NCBI RefSeq assembly: GCF_900240945.1
Contig: NZ_OESG01000013.1
Span: 1,364,001-1,428,000, forward strand
Direction of reading: 5' to 3'
Length of the DNA stretch: 64,000 nt
DNA from: Mycobacterium sp. 3519A
Lineage (GTDB): Bacteria; Actinomycetota; Actinomycetes; Mycobacteriales; Mycobacteriaceae
Notes under the pieces: generated by a model
Database searches by the model: none
The model's input: only the letters and a program-made list of their open reading frames with translations
What the model was told of the DNA's origin: nothing
Shown here: piece by piece, positions 16,599-25,307 of the stretch
Layout: each line of letters begins with the position of its first letter
Numbering within the stretch: the stretch's first letter is position 1
Program-made: the position numbers and the translations under genes

Positions 16599-18982
16599 CG
16601 ACCGTCGAACCAGGAACAACACCCGACACCACCGAACCACCCGGCGCGCCAGCGGAATTCGATCCCGACGCCGATTCCGGCCCCGAGGAGCGGGAACGCG
16701 ACTTCCACGTGGTGGGACAGTCGCCCGCGCACCACGACTTCGTGAACAAGGTGCGCGGCACGCTGCTGTACGCCGCCGACTGGAAACTGCCGGGAATGAT
16801 CCACGGCAAGGTTGTTCGTTCCGATACCGCCCCGGCCAGGATCGTCAGGATCGACACGTCGGCGGCGGAGCGCCTCGAGGGCGTGGTGGCCGTGCTCACC
16901 GCCGCCGACATTCCGCACAACGCGATCGTCGAACACGCCAGCGGTGGGCTCGGCGAGATCACCGTCGAGCAACCGGTGCTTGCCCGCGACCGGGTCCGGT
17001 ATGTCGGCGAACCCGTCGCGGTGGTGGCGGCGGAAGATCCCGAGACCGCGGCTGAGGCAGCCGATCTCGTCGACGTGGAATACGAGCCACTGCCCGGCGT
17101 CTTCAGCACGGCGGACGCCCTGGCCGACGACGCGCCGTTGGTGCACGACGAGGGCAACGTGCTGGTCAACTGGCATCTCGAACGCGGTGACATCGACGCT
17201 GCCTTCGCCGAGGCGGACGTAATCATCGACCGCACCTACCGCAGCCAGGCCGTCGAACACGCCTATCTGGAAACCGAGGCAGGCGTCGGGTGGATAGAGA
17301 ACGACGTTGTGACGCTGCGGGTCTCGACTCAGGTGATCGAGCATGCGGTGGAGATCGCTTCGATCCTCGGGCTGCCGCAGAGCCAGGTGCGGGTCATCGC
17401 GTCGTACATGGGCGGTGGCTTCGGCGGCAAGGAGGACATGACCGTCGAGCCGTATCTCGCGCTGCTGGTGTGGCGCACTCGGCGACCGGCGCGGATGGTG
17501 TGGTCGCGCCAGGAATCGATCCTGGCCAGCACCAAGCGGCACCCGTTCACCATGCACTACCGCACCGCGGCCACCCGCGAGGGAAAGATCCTCGCGCTCG
17601 ATGCCGACATCGTCGGGGACGCCGGGGCCTACCCCTGCCTGAGCGCACGCGTGCTGTTCGCCGGCGCCGCGTTGTCGCCAGGCCCCTACAAGGTGCCCGT
17701 GGTCCGCATCCGATCGCGGGCCGTCTTCACCAACAATGTGCCAACCAGCGCGTTCCGCGGCTTCGGCGCAATGCAGGTGACTCTCGGCTACGAATCCCAA
17801 ATGGATGCGCTGGCAGCCGAATTGGGCCTCAGCCGCGAGGAGGTGCGCGACCGCAACTACATCGAGAAGGGTGACCTGCTGGCCGGCGGTGAGCCGATCA
17901 CGACTGCCGTCGCGGTGGGGGAGACGCGGCAGACGGCGCTGGAACTGCTCGGCGAGCCAAGCCAACCCAGTGGTCCGTCCAAGGTGGTCGGGCGAGGCTT
18001 CGCATGCGGCATGCAACCCTATGGCCGCTCCATCTGGTTCCGCGATCACGCCGCCGCGTGGGTGACGCTGCAGGCTGACGGCACATTGCTGATCCGTAGC
18101 GGCGTAACCGATCTGGGGGCAGGCCAGGCCGCCAGCCTGTGCCAGATTGCCTCGGAGATCCTCGGCGTCGCGCTGGCTGACATCAGTGTCTACATCGGCG
18201 ACACCGCACTCACTCCGCCGGCAGGCGGCACCTTCGCAACCCGCCAGTTGTACATGTCGGGCAACGCGATCCTGCGCGCGGCGCGCAAGCTGCGGAACCA
18301 ACTCACGCCCGTCGCCGCGAAGGAACTCGGGGTACCCGAGGACGCACTGGTGTGGGTCGACGGAATGGTACGCACCGAGAACGGCGAAACCGGGCTGAGT
18401 CTTCCCGAACTCGTTCGGGCAGCCAACGACGCGCGCGTGGACACGTCGGTCCTTCACACGTGGCGCGCCCGCTCAGGCGGCTTCGATCCGCAGAAGGGCC
18501 AGGGCCACACCTACCCCGACTACACGTTCGGCACGCATGCTGCCGAGGTCGAGGTCGATGTGGAGACCGGCGATATCCGGGTGCTCAAGTACGCCGCCTG
18601 TCACGACGTCGGCCGCGCGATCAACCCGACCAGAGTGCTGGGCCAGATCATCGGCGGTGCCGCGCAGGGCATCGGCTACGCGTTGACGGAGGACTGTGTC
18701 ACCGATGCCGGCCACCCGCTGTCGGCGCTGTTCGCCGACTACCTCATTCCGACATCGATGGACCTGCCCGACATTCAGGTCGCCATCGTCGAAAGCGGTG
18801 AGGGCCGTGGGCCGCTGAACGCCAGGGGCATCGGCGAACCGCCGATCGCGCCGCCCGCGGCCACCCTCGCCAGCGCGGTCGAGGCCGCGATCGGTGTCAG
18901 GCCCACGGAACTACCGATCACCGCGGAACGGGTCCTCGCCATGCTGGACCAACGCGAACACGAGAAGGGGAAGAGCGCGTGA
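16595..18982 (+). CDS. Molybdenum hydroxylase large (molybdopterin) subunit, not CO dehydrogenase
   Basis: A 795-residue xanthine dehydrogenase-family large subunit. GTG 16595 (GTGA overlap, GGGAGG upstream) is the start. Motifs are GGGFGGKEDM (about residue 272), SAFRGFGAMQ (about 385), ATRQLYMSGNA and the C-terminal GEPPIAPP with the predicted catalytic Glu (about 748). The AYRCSFR active-site loop of aerobic CO dehydrogenase is absent, so the substrate is more likely an N-heterocycle or aldehyde hydroxylated next to nitrogen. It is the terminal catalytic part of the three-subunit enzyme encoded from 15202. Confidence 0.9.
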   Translation: MTTVEPGTTPDTTEPPGAPAEFDPDADSGPEERERDFHVVGQSPAHHDFVNKVRGTLLYAADWKLPGMIHGKVVRSDTAPARIVRIDTSAAERLEGVVAVLTAADIPHNAIVEHASGGLGEITVEQPVLARDRVRYVGEPVAVVAAEDPETAAEAADLVDVEYEPLPGVFSTADALADDAPLVHDEGNVLVNWHLERGDIDAAFAEADVIIDRTYRSQAVEHAYLETEAGVGWIENDVVTLRVSTQVIEHAVEIASILGLPQSQVRVIASYMGGGFGGKEDMTVEPYLALLVWRTRRPARMVWSRQESILASTKRHPFTMHYRTAATREGKILALDADIVGDAGAYPCLSARVLFAGAALSPGPYKVPVVRIRSRAVFTNNVPTSAFRGFGAMQVTLGYESQMDALAAELGLSREEVRDRNYIEKGDLLAGGEPITTAVAVGETRQTALELLGEPSQPSGPSKVVGRGFACGMQPYGRSIWFRDHAAAWVTLQADGTLLIRSGVTDLGAGQAASLCQIASEILGVALADISVYIGDTALTPPAGGTFATRQLYMSGNAILRAARKLRNQLTPVAAKELGVPEDALVWVDGMVRTENGETGLSLPELVRAANDARVDTSVLHTWRARSGGFDPQKGQGHTYPDYTFGTHAAEVEVDVETGDIRVLKYAACHDVGRAINPTRVLGQIIGGAAQGIGYALTEDCVTDAGHPLSALFADYLIPTSMDLPDIQVAIVESGEGRGPLNARGIGEPPIAPPAATLASAVEAAIGVRPTELPITAERVLAMLDQREHEKGKSA

Positions 18983-19584
18983 AGCTCAAGCACCAAACCG
19001 AAGTCGGCGCGCAACCCGACGACGTGTGGGCGTTTCTTCAAGACACCGCCGCCGTGGTGGACTGCATGCCGGGCGCCGAACTCGTCGATGATCTCGGCGA
19101 CGACCGGTACGAAGGCGTGCTGCGGGTGGCGATCGGTCCGCTGAAGATGAACTACGCGGGACGCGCCTCGGTCGTCGAGCGGGATGCCGGCTCACGACGC
19201 ATCGTGCTCGACGCTTCCGGTCGCGACAACCGCGGATCGGGTTCTGTGAAGGCACATGTCGCGCTGGCCGTCGCGCCGGCCGATGCGGGCAGCCGCATCG
19301 ACGTCATCTCCGACATCGACCTGACGGGCAGGATCGCATCCCTTGGCCGCGGGATACGCGACGTGTCCAACCAGATGTTCGTCGAGTTCGCAGGAGAGCT
19401 CGGCAACCGCATCCAACATCCGGGCCGGCCGGTCTCCGTCGCGACGGCTGCGCCCAAGCTGCGTGCCGCCGAAAGGCCGGCTGGGGGAAGCGAAATCAAA
19501 GTGCTGCCGCTGATCTGGGCAGTCACCCGCAGCCGCCTCGCCGACTTCCTGTTGCGGCTCAGCTCCCGGGTACGCCCGGACTGA
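18979..19584 (+). CDS. CoxG-like SRPBCC protein
   Basis: A 201-residue protein whose first ~150 residues match the CoxG/SRPBCC fold (QTEVGAQPDDVWAFLQDTAAVVDCMPGAE pattern with the final residues omitted, then a beta-rich domain). It ends with a Pro/Ala linker and an amphipathic tail. In CO dehydrogenase operons CoxG recruits the enzyme to the membrane; the homologues beside other molybdenum hydroxylases probably assist similarly. It overlaps the large-subunit gene by 4 nt and ends the plus-strand run, 3 nt from the convergent PucR gene. Confidence 0.83.
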   Translation: MKLKHQTEVGAQPDDVWAFLQDTAAVVDCMPGAELVDDLGDDRYEGVLRVAIGPLKMNYAGRASVVERDAGSRRIVLDASGRDNRGSGSVKAHVALAVAPADAGSRIDVISDIDLTGRIASLGRGIRDVSNQMFVEFAGELGNRIQHPGRPVSVATAAPKLRAAERPAGGSEIKVLPLIWAVTRSRLADFLLRLSSRVRPD

Positions 19585-19587
19585 CCA

Positions 19588-21246
19588 TCAGTTCGGCCGC
19601 TTCGCGAGGATCTTCTGCATCTCGTTGATCTGCATCGCCACCCCGACCTGGATGGCCACCGGAGTGCTGGTGCTGAACGGGCCGAGCAGCCGCTCGAGTT
19701 TGGCCAGCCGATACCGCAGGGTGTTGTAGTGATAGTGCAGGTGCCGCGCGGCCTCGGCCATGTTCATGTTGTGTTCGATCAGGCTGTCCAATGTCTGGAA
19801 CATCTCCGATCGCTCCGGCTCACTCATGGAGAGAACGGGTCCGAGGGTTTCCTCTGCGAACGCACGGAGGTCCTCGTCGTCGACCTGTGCCAACAGCCGG
19901 AACAAGCCGAGCTCGCCGTAGGCGGTCACCGCGCTGGCGCCTGACACCCGCGGTCCGAGACGCAGCGCAGTCCGTGCCTCTCGGTAGGCCGTCGAGACGC
20001 CCGCAGGCCCGGGGTACCGTCGGCTGACGCCAATTGCATACTGACCGTTGGTGAATTGCGCGACCTCGTCCTGGACGCCCCGGGCGACGGCGAGGACATC
20101 CTGGTCGGCGCCGATCACCGCCACCAGTTCGGACCCCAGGCCTGCGGCGGCAGCCGACCTGTCTCTCCCGCGTACCGCCGACGCCCAGAACTCGATTGCC
20201 CGATCATCCGCCAGCCGGGACCGTCGCTTGGGGGGATCGGCGTCGTGGGTCGTGCCCTCGCGGCGGCCCACGAGCACGACGATGTCGCGTTCGAGGTCCC
20301 ATCCGAAACCTGAACCCAGCGAAGCGAATTCATCGGACTCCGATTCGGTGCCCGAAATGAGCTCGAACAAGGCGTTGGAGGAGAAGCGTCGCTCAACCGC
20401 GCCGACCGCGAGGTCGCGGGTCACCTCCAGCGCGGCGACGACCGCTGCCTGTTCGACCGCTACCAGGCTGAACTCACCGAACGGTCGTTGTGCCTCGACG
20501 GCGACGACGAAACCGTGATGAAGCCGACCCGCCCGGATCTCGCGCGAAACCCATCGCGTGCCGGTCTTTTCGTTGGTGTGCAACCCGGCCGAGCTTAGAT
20601 GCAACACGTCAGCGCGCGCGGCGTCCAGGAGGTGCAAATCAGCCAACGGCGCCTCGTCACCTGCTTGCGCCAGCGGCGTGCCCTGCTGATCGGTGATCAC
20701 GACGCTGGCCTGTCCGAGCAGACCCGACAGACTGTTCGCGAGTTCGGAAAGGCCTCCGCCGGACAGTGTGATGGCGAGGAACGAGTGGTGGATCTCCTGC
20801 GCCTTGGCGAGCGCCGACGCCTGGCGGTTGACGATGATGGCGAACGCCCGAGTCAGGATGTCGTCGAACCGTATTCGTTCCGGGATGACGACGAGCGGTA
20901 GCCCGAGGTGCTCGGCGGCATCGATCATCGCCTGCCCGAGTTCGGGGAGGTAGCGGTCGAGTTTGATGCCGATGCCCGCAAGCCCGAGGCGATGCAGATC
21001 CGTCAGCAACCGACCTTGGTCCGCCTCGTCGCGGGGGAGTGGGAACCCGGTCGCGAGCAGAAACTCATCCTTGCGAACCCACCGATCGATATCGGGAACA
21101 GTCATCACGTTCACCGCACTGATCGGCCGGTCCAACCCTGATCGTCCCGCGATGAGCTCGGCGCCGACCAGCACCTCGTCATCGAGCAATTCGCTGAGTG
21201 TGAGTGTTCCGCTCGCATCCGGCGTCACGGCGTCCGGCGTGTCCAT
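19588..21246 (-). CDS. PucR-family transcriptional regulator
   Basis: A 552-residue regulator. The N-terminal PucR domain (about residues 15-130) includes VLVGAELIAGRSGLDRPI and DEFLLATGFPL. A GGDEF-like middle follows, and the C-terminal helix-turn-helix is MNMAEAARHLHYHYNTLRYR (about 498-517). PucR controls purine catabolism in Bacillus, and relatives control other nitrogen-compound pathways. Its position, convergent with the molybdenum hydroxylase operon and near F420, RidA and permease genes, makes it the likely sensor for the substrate of that pathway. ATG 21246 is the chosen start; another ATG at 21306 would add 20 residues. Confidence 0.88.
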   Translation of the reverse strand: MDTPDAVTPDASGTLTLSELLDDEVLVGAELIAGRSGLDRPISAVNVMTVPDIDRWVRKDEFLLATGFPLPRDEADQGRLLTDLHRLGLAGIGIKLDRYLPELGQAMIDAAEHLGLPLVVIPERIRFDDILTRAFAIIVNRQASALAKAQEIHHSFLAITLSGGGLSELANSLSGLLGQASVVITDQQGTPLAQAGDEAPLADLHLLDAARADVLHLSSAGLHTNEKTGTRWVSREIRAGRLHHGFVVAVEAQRPFGEFSLVAVEQAAVVAALEVTRDLAVGAVERRFSSNALFELISGTESESDEFASLGSGFGWDLERDIVVLVGRREGTTHDADPPKRRSRLADDRAIEFWASAVRGRDRSAAAAGLGSELVAVIGADQDVLAVARGVQDEVAQFTNGQYAIGVSRRYPGPAGVSTAYREARTALRLGPRVSGASAVTAYGELGLFRLLAQVDDEDLRAFAEETLGPVLSMSEPERSEMFQTLDSLIEHNMNMAEAARHLHYHYNTLRYRLAKLERLLGPFSTSTPVAIQVGVAMQINEMQKILAKRPN

Positions 21247-21385
21247 TGGCGGCAAGCCTAGCTCCGATCGACAACTATTTCGAAGTTCTTTGGCATGAGC
21301 AGCCATGGGTCGCCATGTCGACTGTTCCTATGGTTTGTCCAACCGCAGCACGTCGGCGTGCGGACAGTCGAGGAGGTCGGCCAGC

Positions 21386-22111
21386 GTGGTACCACCTGCA
21401 CATCCGGCAGTCGAAGGCGAGACCGTGTCGATTCTCGGTGGCACCGGCAATCTGGGTTTCGGCCTTGCGATGCGGCTTGGCGTCGCCGGGTACACCGTCT
21501 GTCTCGGCTCGCGTGACGCCGACCGCGCCAGGCGGGCCGCCGAACGGGCCGGCGAACTCGTCGATCGCGGCGCATTCACCGGCTGCCTGAACAGCGAAGC
21601 GGTGGCGCGGGCTGATCGCCTCGTCGTCGCCGCCGTCCCGTTCGCCAGCCACGTCGAAACGCTGAGATCCGTTGCGGGCCAGTGGCGGGCGGGTCAGGTG
21701 TTGCTGGACACCACGGTTCCGCTCGCCACCGCGGTCGGAGGACGCCCCACGCATCTTGTCGAGCCTTGGCACGGATCCGCCGCCCAGCAGGCCCGGTCGG
21801 CGATCGACGAACGGGTGGCCTTGGCGTCCGGCTTGCACACGATCAGCGCGGCAGCGCTGCGCGACCTCGCAAAGCCCCTCAACCAGGACACCCTGATCTG
21901 TGGTGATGTGGCAGCCAAGCGGGTCGTCACCGCCGCAATGCAACGCATCGCGGGCCTGCGCGTCGTCGATGCGGGGTCGCTCGAAATGAGCCGTCTTCTC
22001 GAAGGACTCACCCCGGTTCTGATCGGGATCAACATCCGGCACAAGACACACGCCGGCATCCAGGTGACTCACCTGAACACGCAGTCGTCCGAAGACGTCA
22101 TCCCGGCTTGA
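21386..22111 (+). CDS. NADPH-dependent F420 reductase (Fno/NpdG-like)
   Basis: A 241-residue Rossmann protein. GTG 21386 is fixed by AGGAGG 9 nt upstream; the frame is open further but unconserved. The nucleotide-binding motif is ILGGTGNLGFGLAMRL, followed by VCLGSRDADRARRAAE and VVAAVPFASHVETL. This is the layout of F420:NADP oxidoreductases, which reduce F420 at the expense of NADPH. A dedicated copy here would supply F420H2 to the LLM oxidoreductase at 12448. It ends 2 nt from the convergent RidA gene. Confidence 0.82.
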   Translation: MVPPAHPAVEGETVSILGGTGNLGFGLAMRLGVAGYTVCLGSRDADRARRAAERAGELVDRGAFTGCLNSEAVARADRLVVAAVPFASHVETLRSVAGQWRAGQVLLDTTVPLATAVGGRPTHLVEPWHGSAAQQARSAIDERVALASGLHTISAAALRDLAKPLNQDTLICGDVAAKRVVTAAMQRIAGLRVVDAGSLEMSRLLEGLTPVLIGINIRHKTHAGIQVTHLNTQSSEDVIPA

Positions 22112-22113
22112 CG

Positions 22114-22608
22114 TCACGTACTTCGGATTTCGACGATCATCTCGACCTCCACGGGTGAATTCAACGGCAGCTCGGCAACTCCGATGGCAGAGCGTGCGTG
22201 CTTGCCCGCATTGCCGAACGTGGCGACCAGCAGATCACTGGCGCCGTTGATCACCGACGGTTGCTGATTGAATCCCGGTGCGGAGGCGACGAACCCGACG
22301 ACCTTCACCACTCGGACGATCGAATCGAGGTCGGCGAGCGTACCGATCGCAGCCAAGGCGTTCAACGTGCAGATCCGTGCGGCGACCGTCGCGTCATGCA
22401 CCGACACGTCGGATCCGACCTTGCCGGTGTGGATGAGCGAGCCGGAATCGAGCGGCAGCTGGCCCGAGGTGTAGATGACGTTGCCGGCACGGACCGCGGG
22501 CACGTAGCTGGCTACTGGAACTGCGGCGGATGGCAACGTCAGACCGAATTCGGCCAGCCGCTGCAGCGTGCTCTTGTGCCGGTCAACAGTGGCTATCGAC
22601 TCAGTCAT
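22114..22608 (-). CDS. RidA/YjgF-family protein
   Basis: A 164-residue RidA-family protein, about 30 residues longer than the usual ~130. The conserved parts are YTSGQLPLDSG (about residues 46-56), the QQPSVINGASDLL region and the key arginine motif HARSAIGVAELPL near 140-152. RidA enzymes hydrolyse reactive enamines or imines, or aminoacrylate in the Rut pyrimidine pathway (RutC). Its place between F420 reductase and GntR genes fits a role in a nitrogen-containing ring-cleavage pathway. Confidence 0.87.
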   Translation of the reverse strand: MTESIATVDRHKSTLQRLAEFGLTLPSAAVPVASYVPAVRAGNVIYTSGQLPLDSGSLIHTGKVGSDVSVHDATVAARICTLNALAAIGTLADLDSIVRVVKVVGFVASAPGFNQQPSVINGASDLLVATFGNAGKHARSAIGVAELPLNSPVEVEMIVEIRST

Positions 22609-22725
22609 CGTCGTCCTCTCGCAGAATGGCCTCTGGCCATGCTGATCTGAGGACCGGTCGGCGGTCCAGTGGTCAGTTCTGAACTGTGCTAGGCATTTTC
22701 ACTGATGTGTCCCGACGTACACCGC

Positions 22726-23442
22726 TCAGCTCGGCGCGGTGTCACCGGGAACTTGTGCGTAGTTCCATTGGTGCTGGCGCGCCAGTTCACACGCGGCGTC
22801 GATACCGCCGTCGGTCAAGGAGACGAGAAGAGCCTGATGATCGTCGGCGATGGCGTGCAGGTCCGGTGCGCTCGCCATGATCGTCACTGACGTCCGCGCC
22901 TCGATGTGCAGGTTCTCCCACGAGCGTCTGATGAGTTCGTTGCCAGCGGCGTTCACGATGTGTCGGTGGAATGCCACGGTTTCCAAACCCACAGCGTCGG
23001 TGTCGTCTCTGCCCGCCGCGCCCCGCATCCGCTCGACGGTCTCGGTCAGCTCGTCGAACGGCACCGTCGAAGCCATCAGCACGAGCCGTGTCGCCGTCTC
23101 CTCGAGCGCAGCGCGAAGGACATAGCTCTCGTGCAATGTCTCTCGCACGAAGGACCTCACGAACGTGCCGCGCCGTGGCCTGATCTCGACAAGTCCGAAG
23201 GTCTCCAATTCCCGCAGGGCCTCCCGGACCGGGGCCTGGCTGGTGCCGAACATGGCGGCGACCTTGGTTTCGACCAGTCGTTCGCCCGGTTCCAACTCTC
23301 CCGAGACGATTTGACGCACCAGCGTGTCGCGGATCTGATGGCTCAGTGTTTGGTGCAGAACCGGGTGTTGACGCGCGGCCATAGTCCGAAGATACGGAGT
23401 CGCGCCCGCTACCTCCCCGCGAATGGCTGCAGGTGTCGACAT
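22726..23442 (-). CDS. GntR-family (FadR/FCD) transcriptional regulator
   Basis: A 238-residue regulator with an N-terminal winged helix (QIVSGELEPGERLVETKVAA, then GTSQAPVREALRELE, about residues 42-80) and a helical FCD effector domain. The metal-binding-type residues in AFHRHIVNAAG and HQALLVSL are present. ATG 23442 lies 5 nt after the stop of the reductase gene, so it is co-transcribed with the reductase and diiron genes. It is the best candidate to bind the palindrome at 25119-25139 upstream of that operon. Confidence 0.85.
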   Translation of the reverse strand: MSTPAAIRGEVAGATPYLRTMAARQHPVLHQTLSHQIRDTLVRQIVSGELEPGERLVETKVAAMFGTSQAPVREALRELETFGLVEIRPRRGTFVRSFVRETLHESYVLRAALEETATRLVLMASTVPFDELTETVERMRGAAGRDDTDAVGLETVAFHRHIVNAAGNELIRRSWENLHIEARTSVTIMASAPDLHAIADDHQALLVSLTDGGIDAACELARQHQWNYAQVPGDTAPS

Positions 23443-23447
23443 GTCCG

Positions 23448-24398
23448 CTACAGATCGACGGTCAGCACGGGAGTCTTGGACCTGGAGACGCAGGGCAGGA
23501 TGACGTCGTTCGAATCTCTCTCCTCGTCGCTCAGCACGTCGTCGTTGTGCTCGGGGATGCCGTCCGTCACCGCCAGCTCGCACGTGCCGCATATCCCTGC
23601 GCGACATGAGTTGTCGATCGCGAAGCCGGCATCTTCGAGGACTTCGAGAAGTGTCCGATCGGCGGGCACGCGCAGACAGTCGCCTGTGGAAGCCAGGCGC
23701 ACGTCGAACTCACCGTCGGTGCCGCCTGCCCGCGGCGCGAAGCGCTCCACATGCAGTGCACCGGCGGGCCACCGTTTGCATTGCTGCTCAACGGCATCCA
23801 GCAGTGGGCCAGGTCCGCAGCAGTAGACGGCCGTGTGAGGCTGAGGCGTACCCAGAAAGCGGTCGAGGTCCAAGAGGCCGAACTCGTCTTCGGGCATCAC
23901 GTGCAAGTCGCCACCGGGTACCGCGGTCAACTGCTCGACGAATGCCATCGAATCGCGGGTTCGACCGCCGTAGACAAGCGACCACGGTCGGCCGCGGCGC
24001 GCCACTTCGTGCAGCATCGGCAGGATCGGGGTGATCCCGATACCTCCTGCGATGAACAGATAGCGGTCGGCGTCGACGAGGGCAAAGTTGTTGCGCAGCA
24101 CTCGGATTGAGAGTGCGTCGCCCGGCCGCACACTGTCATGGATCAGCTTCGATCCGCCTCGGCTGGCACGCTCGCGCAGTACGGCGATCCGCCATACATA
24201 GGGGTCGCTCGGACTTCCGCACAGCGAGTAGTGCCGCACGATTCCTTCCGCCAGTTCCACCTCGATGTGCGCGCCGGGAGTCCACTCCGGCAGTTGTGAC
24301 CCGTCAGGCGAACGCAATTCGAGACCGAGCACACCCTCGGCGTGGCGGACGACTGCCGAAACCCGCAGGCGTGATTGAAGAGTCCTACCTTCGAGCAT
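23448..24398 (-). CDS. Phthalate-dioxygenase-reductase-type flavoprotein with C-terminal [2Fe-2S]
   Basis: A 316-residue reductase in three modules. The flavin-binding barrel has RHYSLCGSP (about residues 55-63), the NAD-binding domain has FIAGGIGITPILPML (about 114-128) with a YCCGPGPLLDAV ending, and the C-terminal plant-type ferredoxin has CRAGICGTC and a distal C (about 269-305). Such VanB/PDR proteins pass electrons from NAD(P)H to an oxygenase. No Rieske oxygenase is nearby; the ferritin-like diiron gene 14 nt upstream is the likely partner. Confidence 0.9.
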   Translation of the reverse strand: MLEGRTLQSRLRVSAVVRHAEGVLGLELRSPDGSQLPEWTPGAHIEVELAEGIVRHYSLCGSPSDPYVWRIAVLRERASRGGSKLIHDSVRPGDALSIRVLRNNFALVDADRYLFIAGGIGITPILPMLHEVARRGRPWSLVYGGRTRDSMAFVEQLTAVPGGDLHVMPEDEFGLLDLDRFLGTPQPHTAVYCCGPGPLLDAVEQQCKRWPAGALHVERFAPRAGGTDGEFDVRLASTGDCLRVPADRTLLEVLEDAGFAIDNSCRAGICGTCELAVTDGIPEHNDDVLSDEERDSNDVILPCVSRSKTPVLTVDL

Positions 24399-24412
24399 CT
24401 CAGGTGAGGTCC

Positions 24413-25105
24413 CTAGCTGGTCAGCAGTCGGGTTGCCGCTTCGGGGGAGAACATGTTCGCAGCGATGTCGCGCATCCCGCGCATCGCACGCAGGATCTCG
24501 TTTCGGTCGTCGTCCGTTTTCGCGTAGCGCGCGAGAATCTGCCGTCCGAGTCCGACGTGGAACTTCTCGTCGATCTCGATCTTCCTGTGCACGCGGACGA
24601 CCTCGTCAAATCCGTGGCGCTCGGCTGCGAGGAAGGTCGGCTCGAGGCTTCCGGTTGCCGACGTCTCCGAGGCGTTCCACGCGGCGACCGCCGCAAGCGG
24701 ATGGCGGTCGAGGCACTCCCAGAGGAACTCGCTCCAGATCCGCGAGTCCGCAGGCACACTCGTGGGTGCGGTGCCGCCAAGCGACTCCACCGCACCGCTG
24801 ACCGCTTCGTAGTGCTCGGCCTCCTGAAAGGCCTGTTTGGCCAACAACGTGATGTGCTTGCGCTCGAAACCCAAACCCCAACGGCGGATCTCCTCGTTCA
24901 GCAGAAAGACGTAGTCGATCTCCCGCCACGCCCTCGTGGCCAACCATTCCGCCAGGATGATGGGCTCCGGGTTTTTGGCGAACGAGTCGAAGAACTCCTC
25001 GCTGGTGCGCTTGGCGTTGTCGAAGATCGAGTCGAGGATCTCGTTGACCTCGTCCACGATCGGGTCGAGCCCCGATCCTCCTCTGACGTTCCTGACGTTG
25101 ACCAT
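24413..25105 (-). CDS. Ferritin-like diiron protein, candidate oxygenase
   Basis: A 230-residue all-helical protein starting at ATG 25105 behind GAGAGGG. It has two ExxH motifs in separate helices: EAEHY (about residue 95) and EKFH (about 185). Further Glu residues in WREIDY (about 62) and AAERHG (about 167) fit the other carboxylate ligands of a ferritin-like diiron centre. I do not recognise the exact family. It is the first gene of an operon with the flavin/[2Fe-2S] reductase and GntR regulator, divergent from an NCS1 permease. A two-component diiron monooxygenase acting on the imported compound is the natural reading, unproven. Confidence 0.65.
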   Translation of the reverse strand: MVNVRNVRGGSGLDPIVDEVNEILDSIFDNAKRTSEEFFDSFAKNPEPIILAEWLATRAWREIDYVFLLNEEIRRWGLGFERKHITLLAKQAFQEAEHYEAVSGAVESLGGTAPTSVPADSRIWSEFLWECLDRHPLAAVAAWNASETSATGSLEPTFLAAERHGFDEVVRVHRKIEIDEKFHVGLGRQILARYAKTDDDRNEILRAMRGMRDIAANMFSPEAATRLLTS

Positions 25106-25118
25106 GAGATCCCTCTCG

Positions 25119-25139
25119 ATCAATTGATTATCGATAATC
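25119..25139. promoter_or_regulatory. AT-rich palindromes, candidate GntR operator
   Basis: GATTATCGATAATC (25126-25139) is a perfect 14-bp palindrome and overlaps a second one, ATCAATTGAT (25119-25128). They lie 14 nt upstream of the diiron gene start and within the 202-nt divergent gap to the permease gene. Perfect AT-rich palindromes are rare in this GC-rich DNA. Binding by the GntR protein encoded in the same operon is an inference. Confidence 0.6.
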
Positions 25140-25307
25140 GATGCTAGGGAGCGATCTGAGTCACAGTCAAGGCAGCGACACCTCGCTTGGCACCTCCTGC
25201 CAAAGCGCGCCCATCGACATTGGCTATCGGCCATGTGTGCATCCGGGCCCGCCGACCCTAGCGTGATGGCCCTCACAATTTTCCTGTTCGGGAAACGAGG
25301 AAACTGC

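Noticed and set aside
15202..19584. Aerobic carbon monoxide dehydrogenase operon (CoxMSL plus CoxG)
   Set aside because: The large subunit has SAFRGFGAMQ at the active-site loop instead of the AYRCSFR loop of true CO dehydrogenase, and the operon contains CoA-transferase and LLM genes instead of coxDEF.
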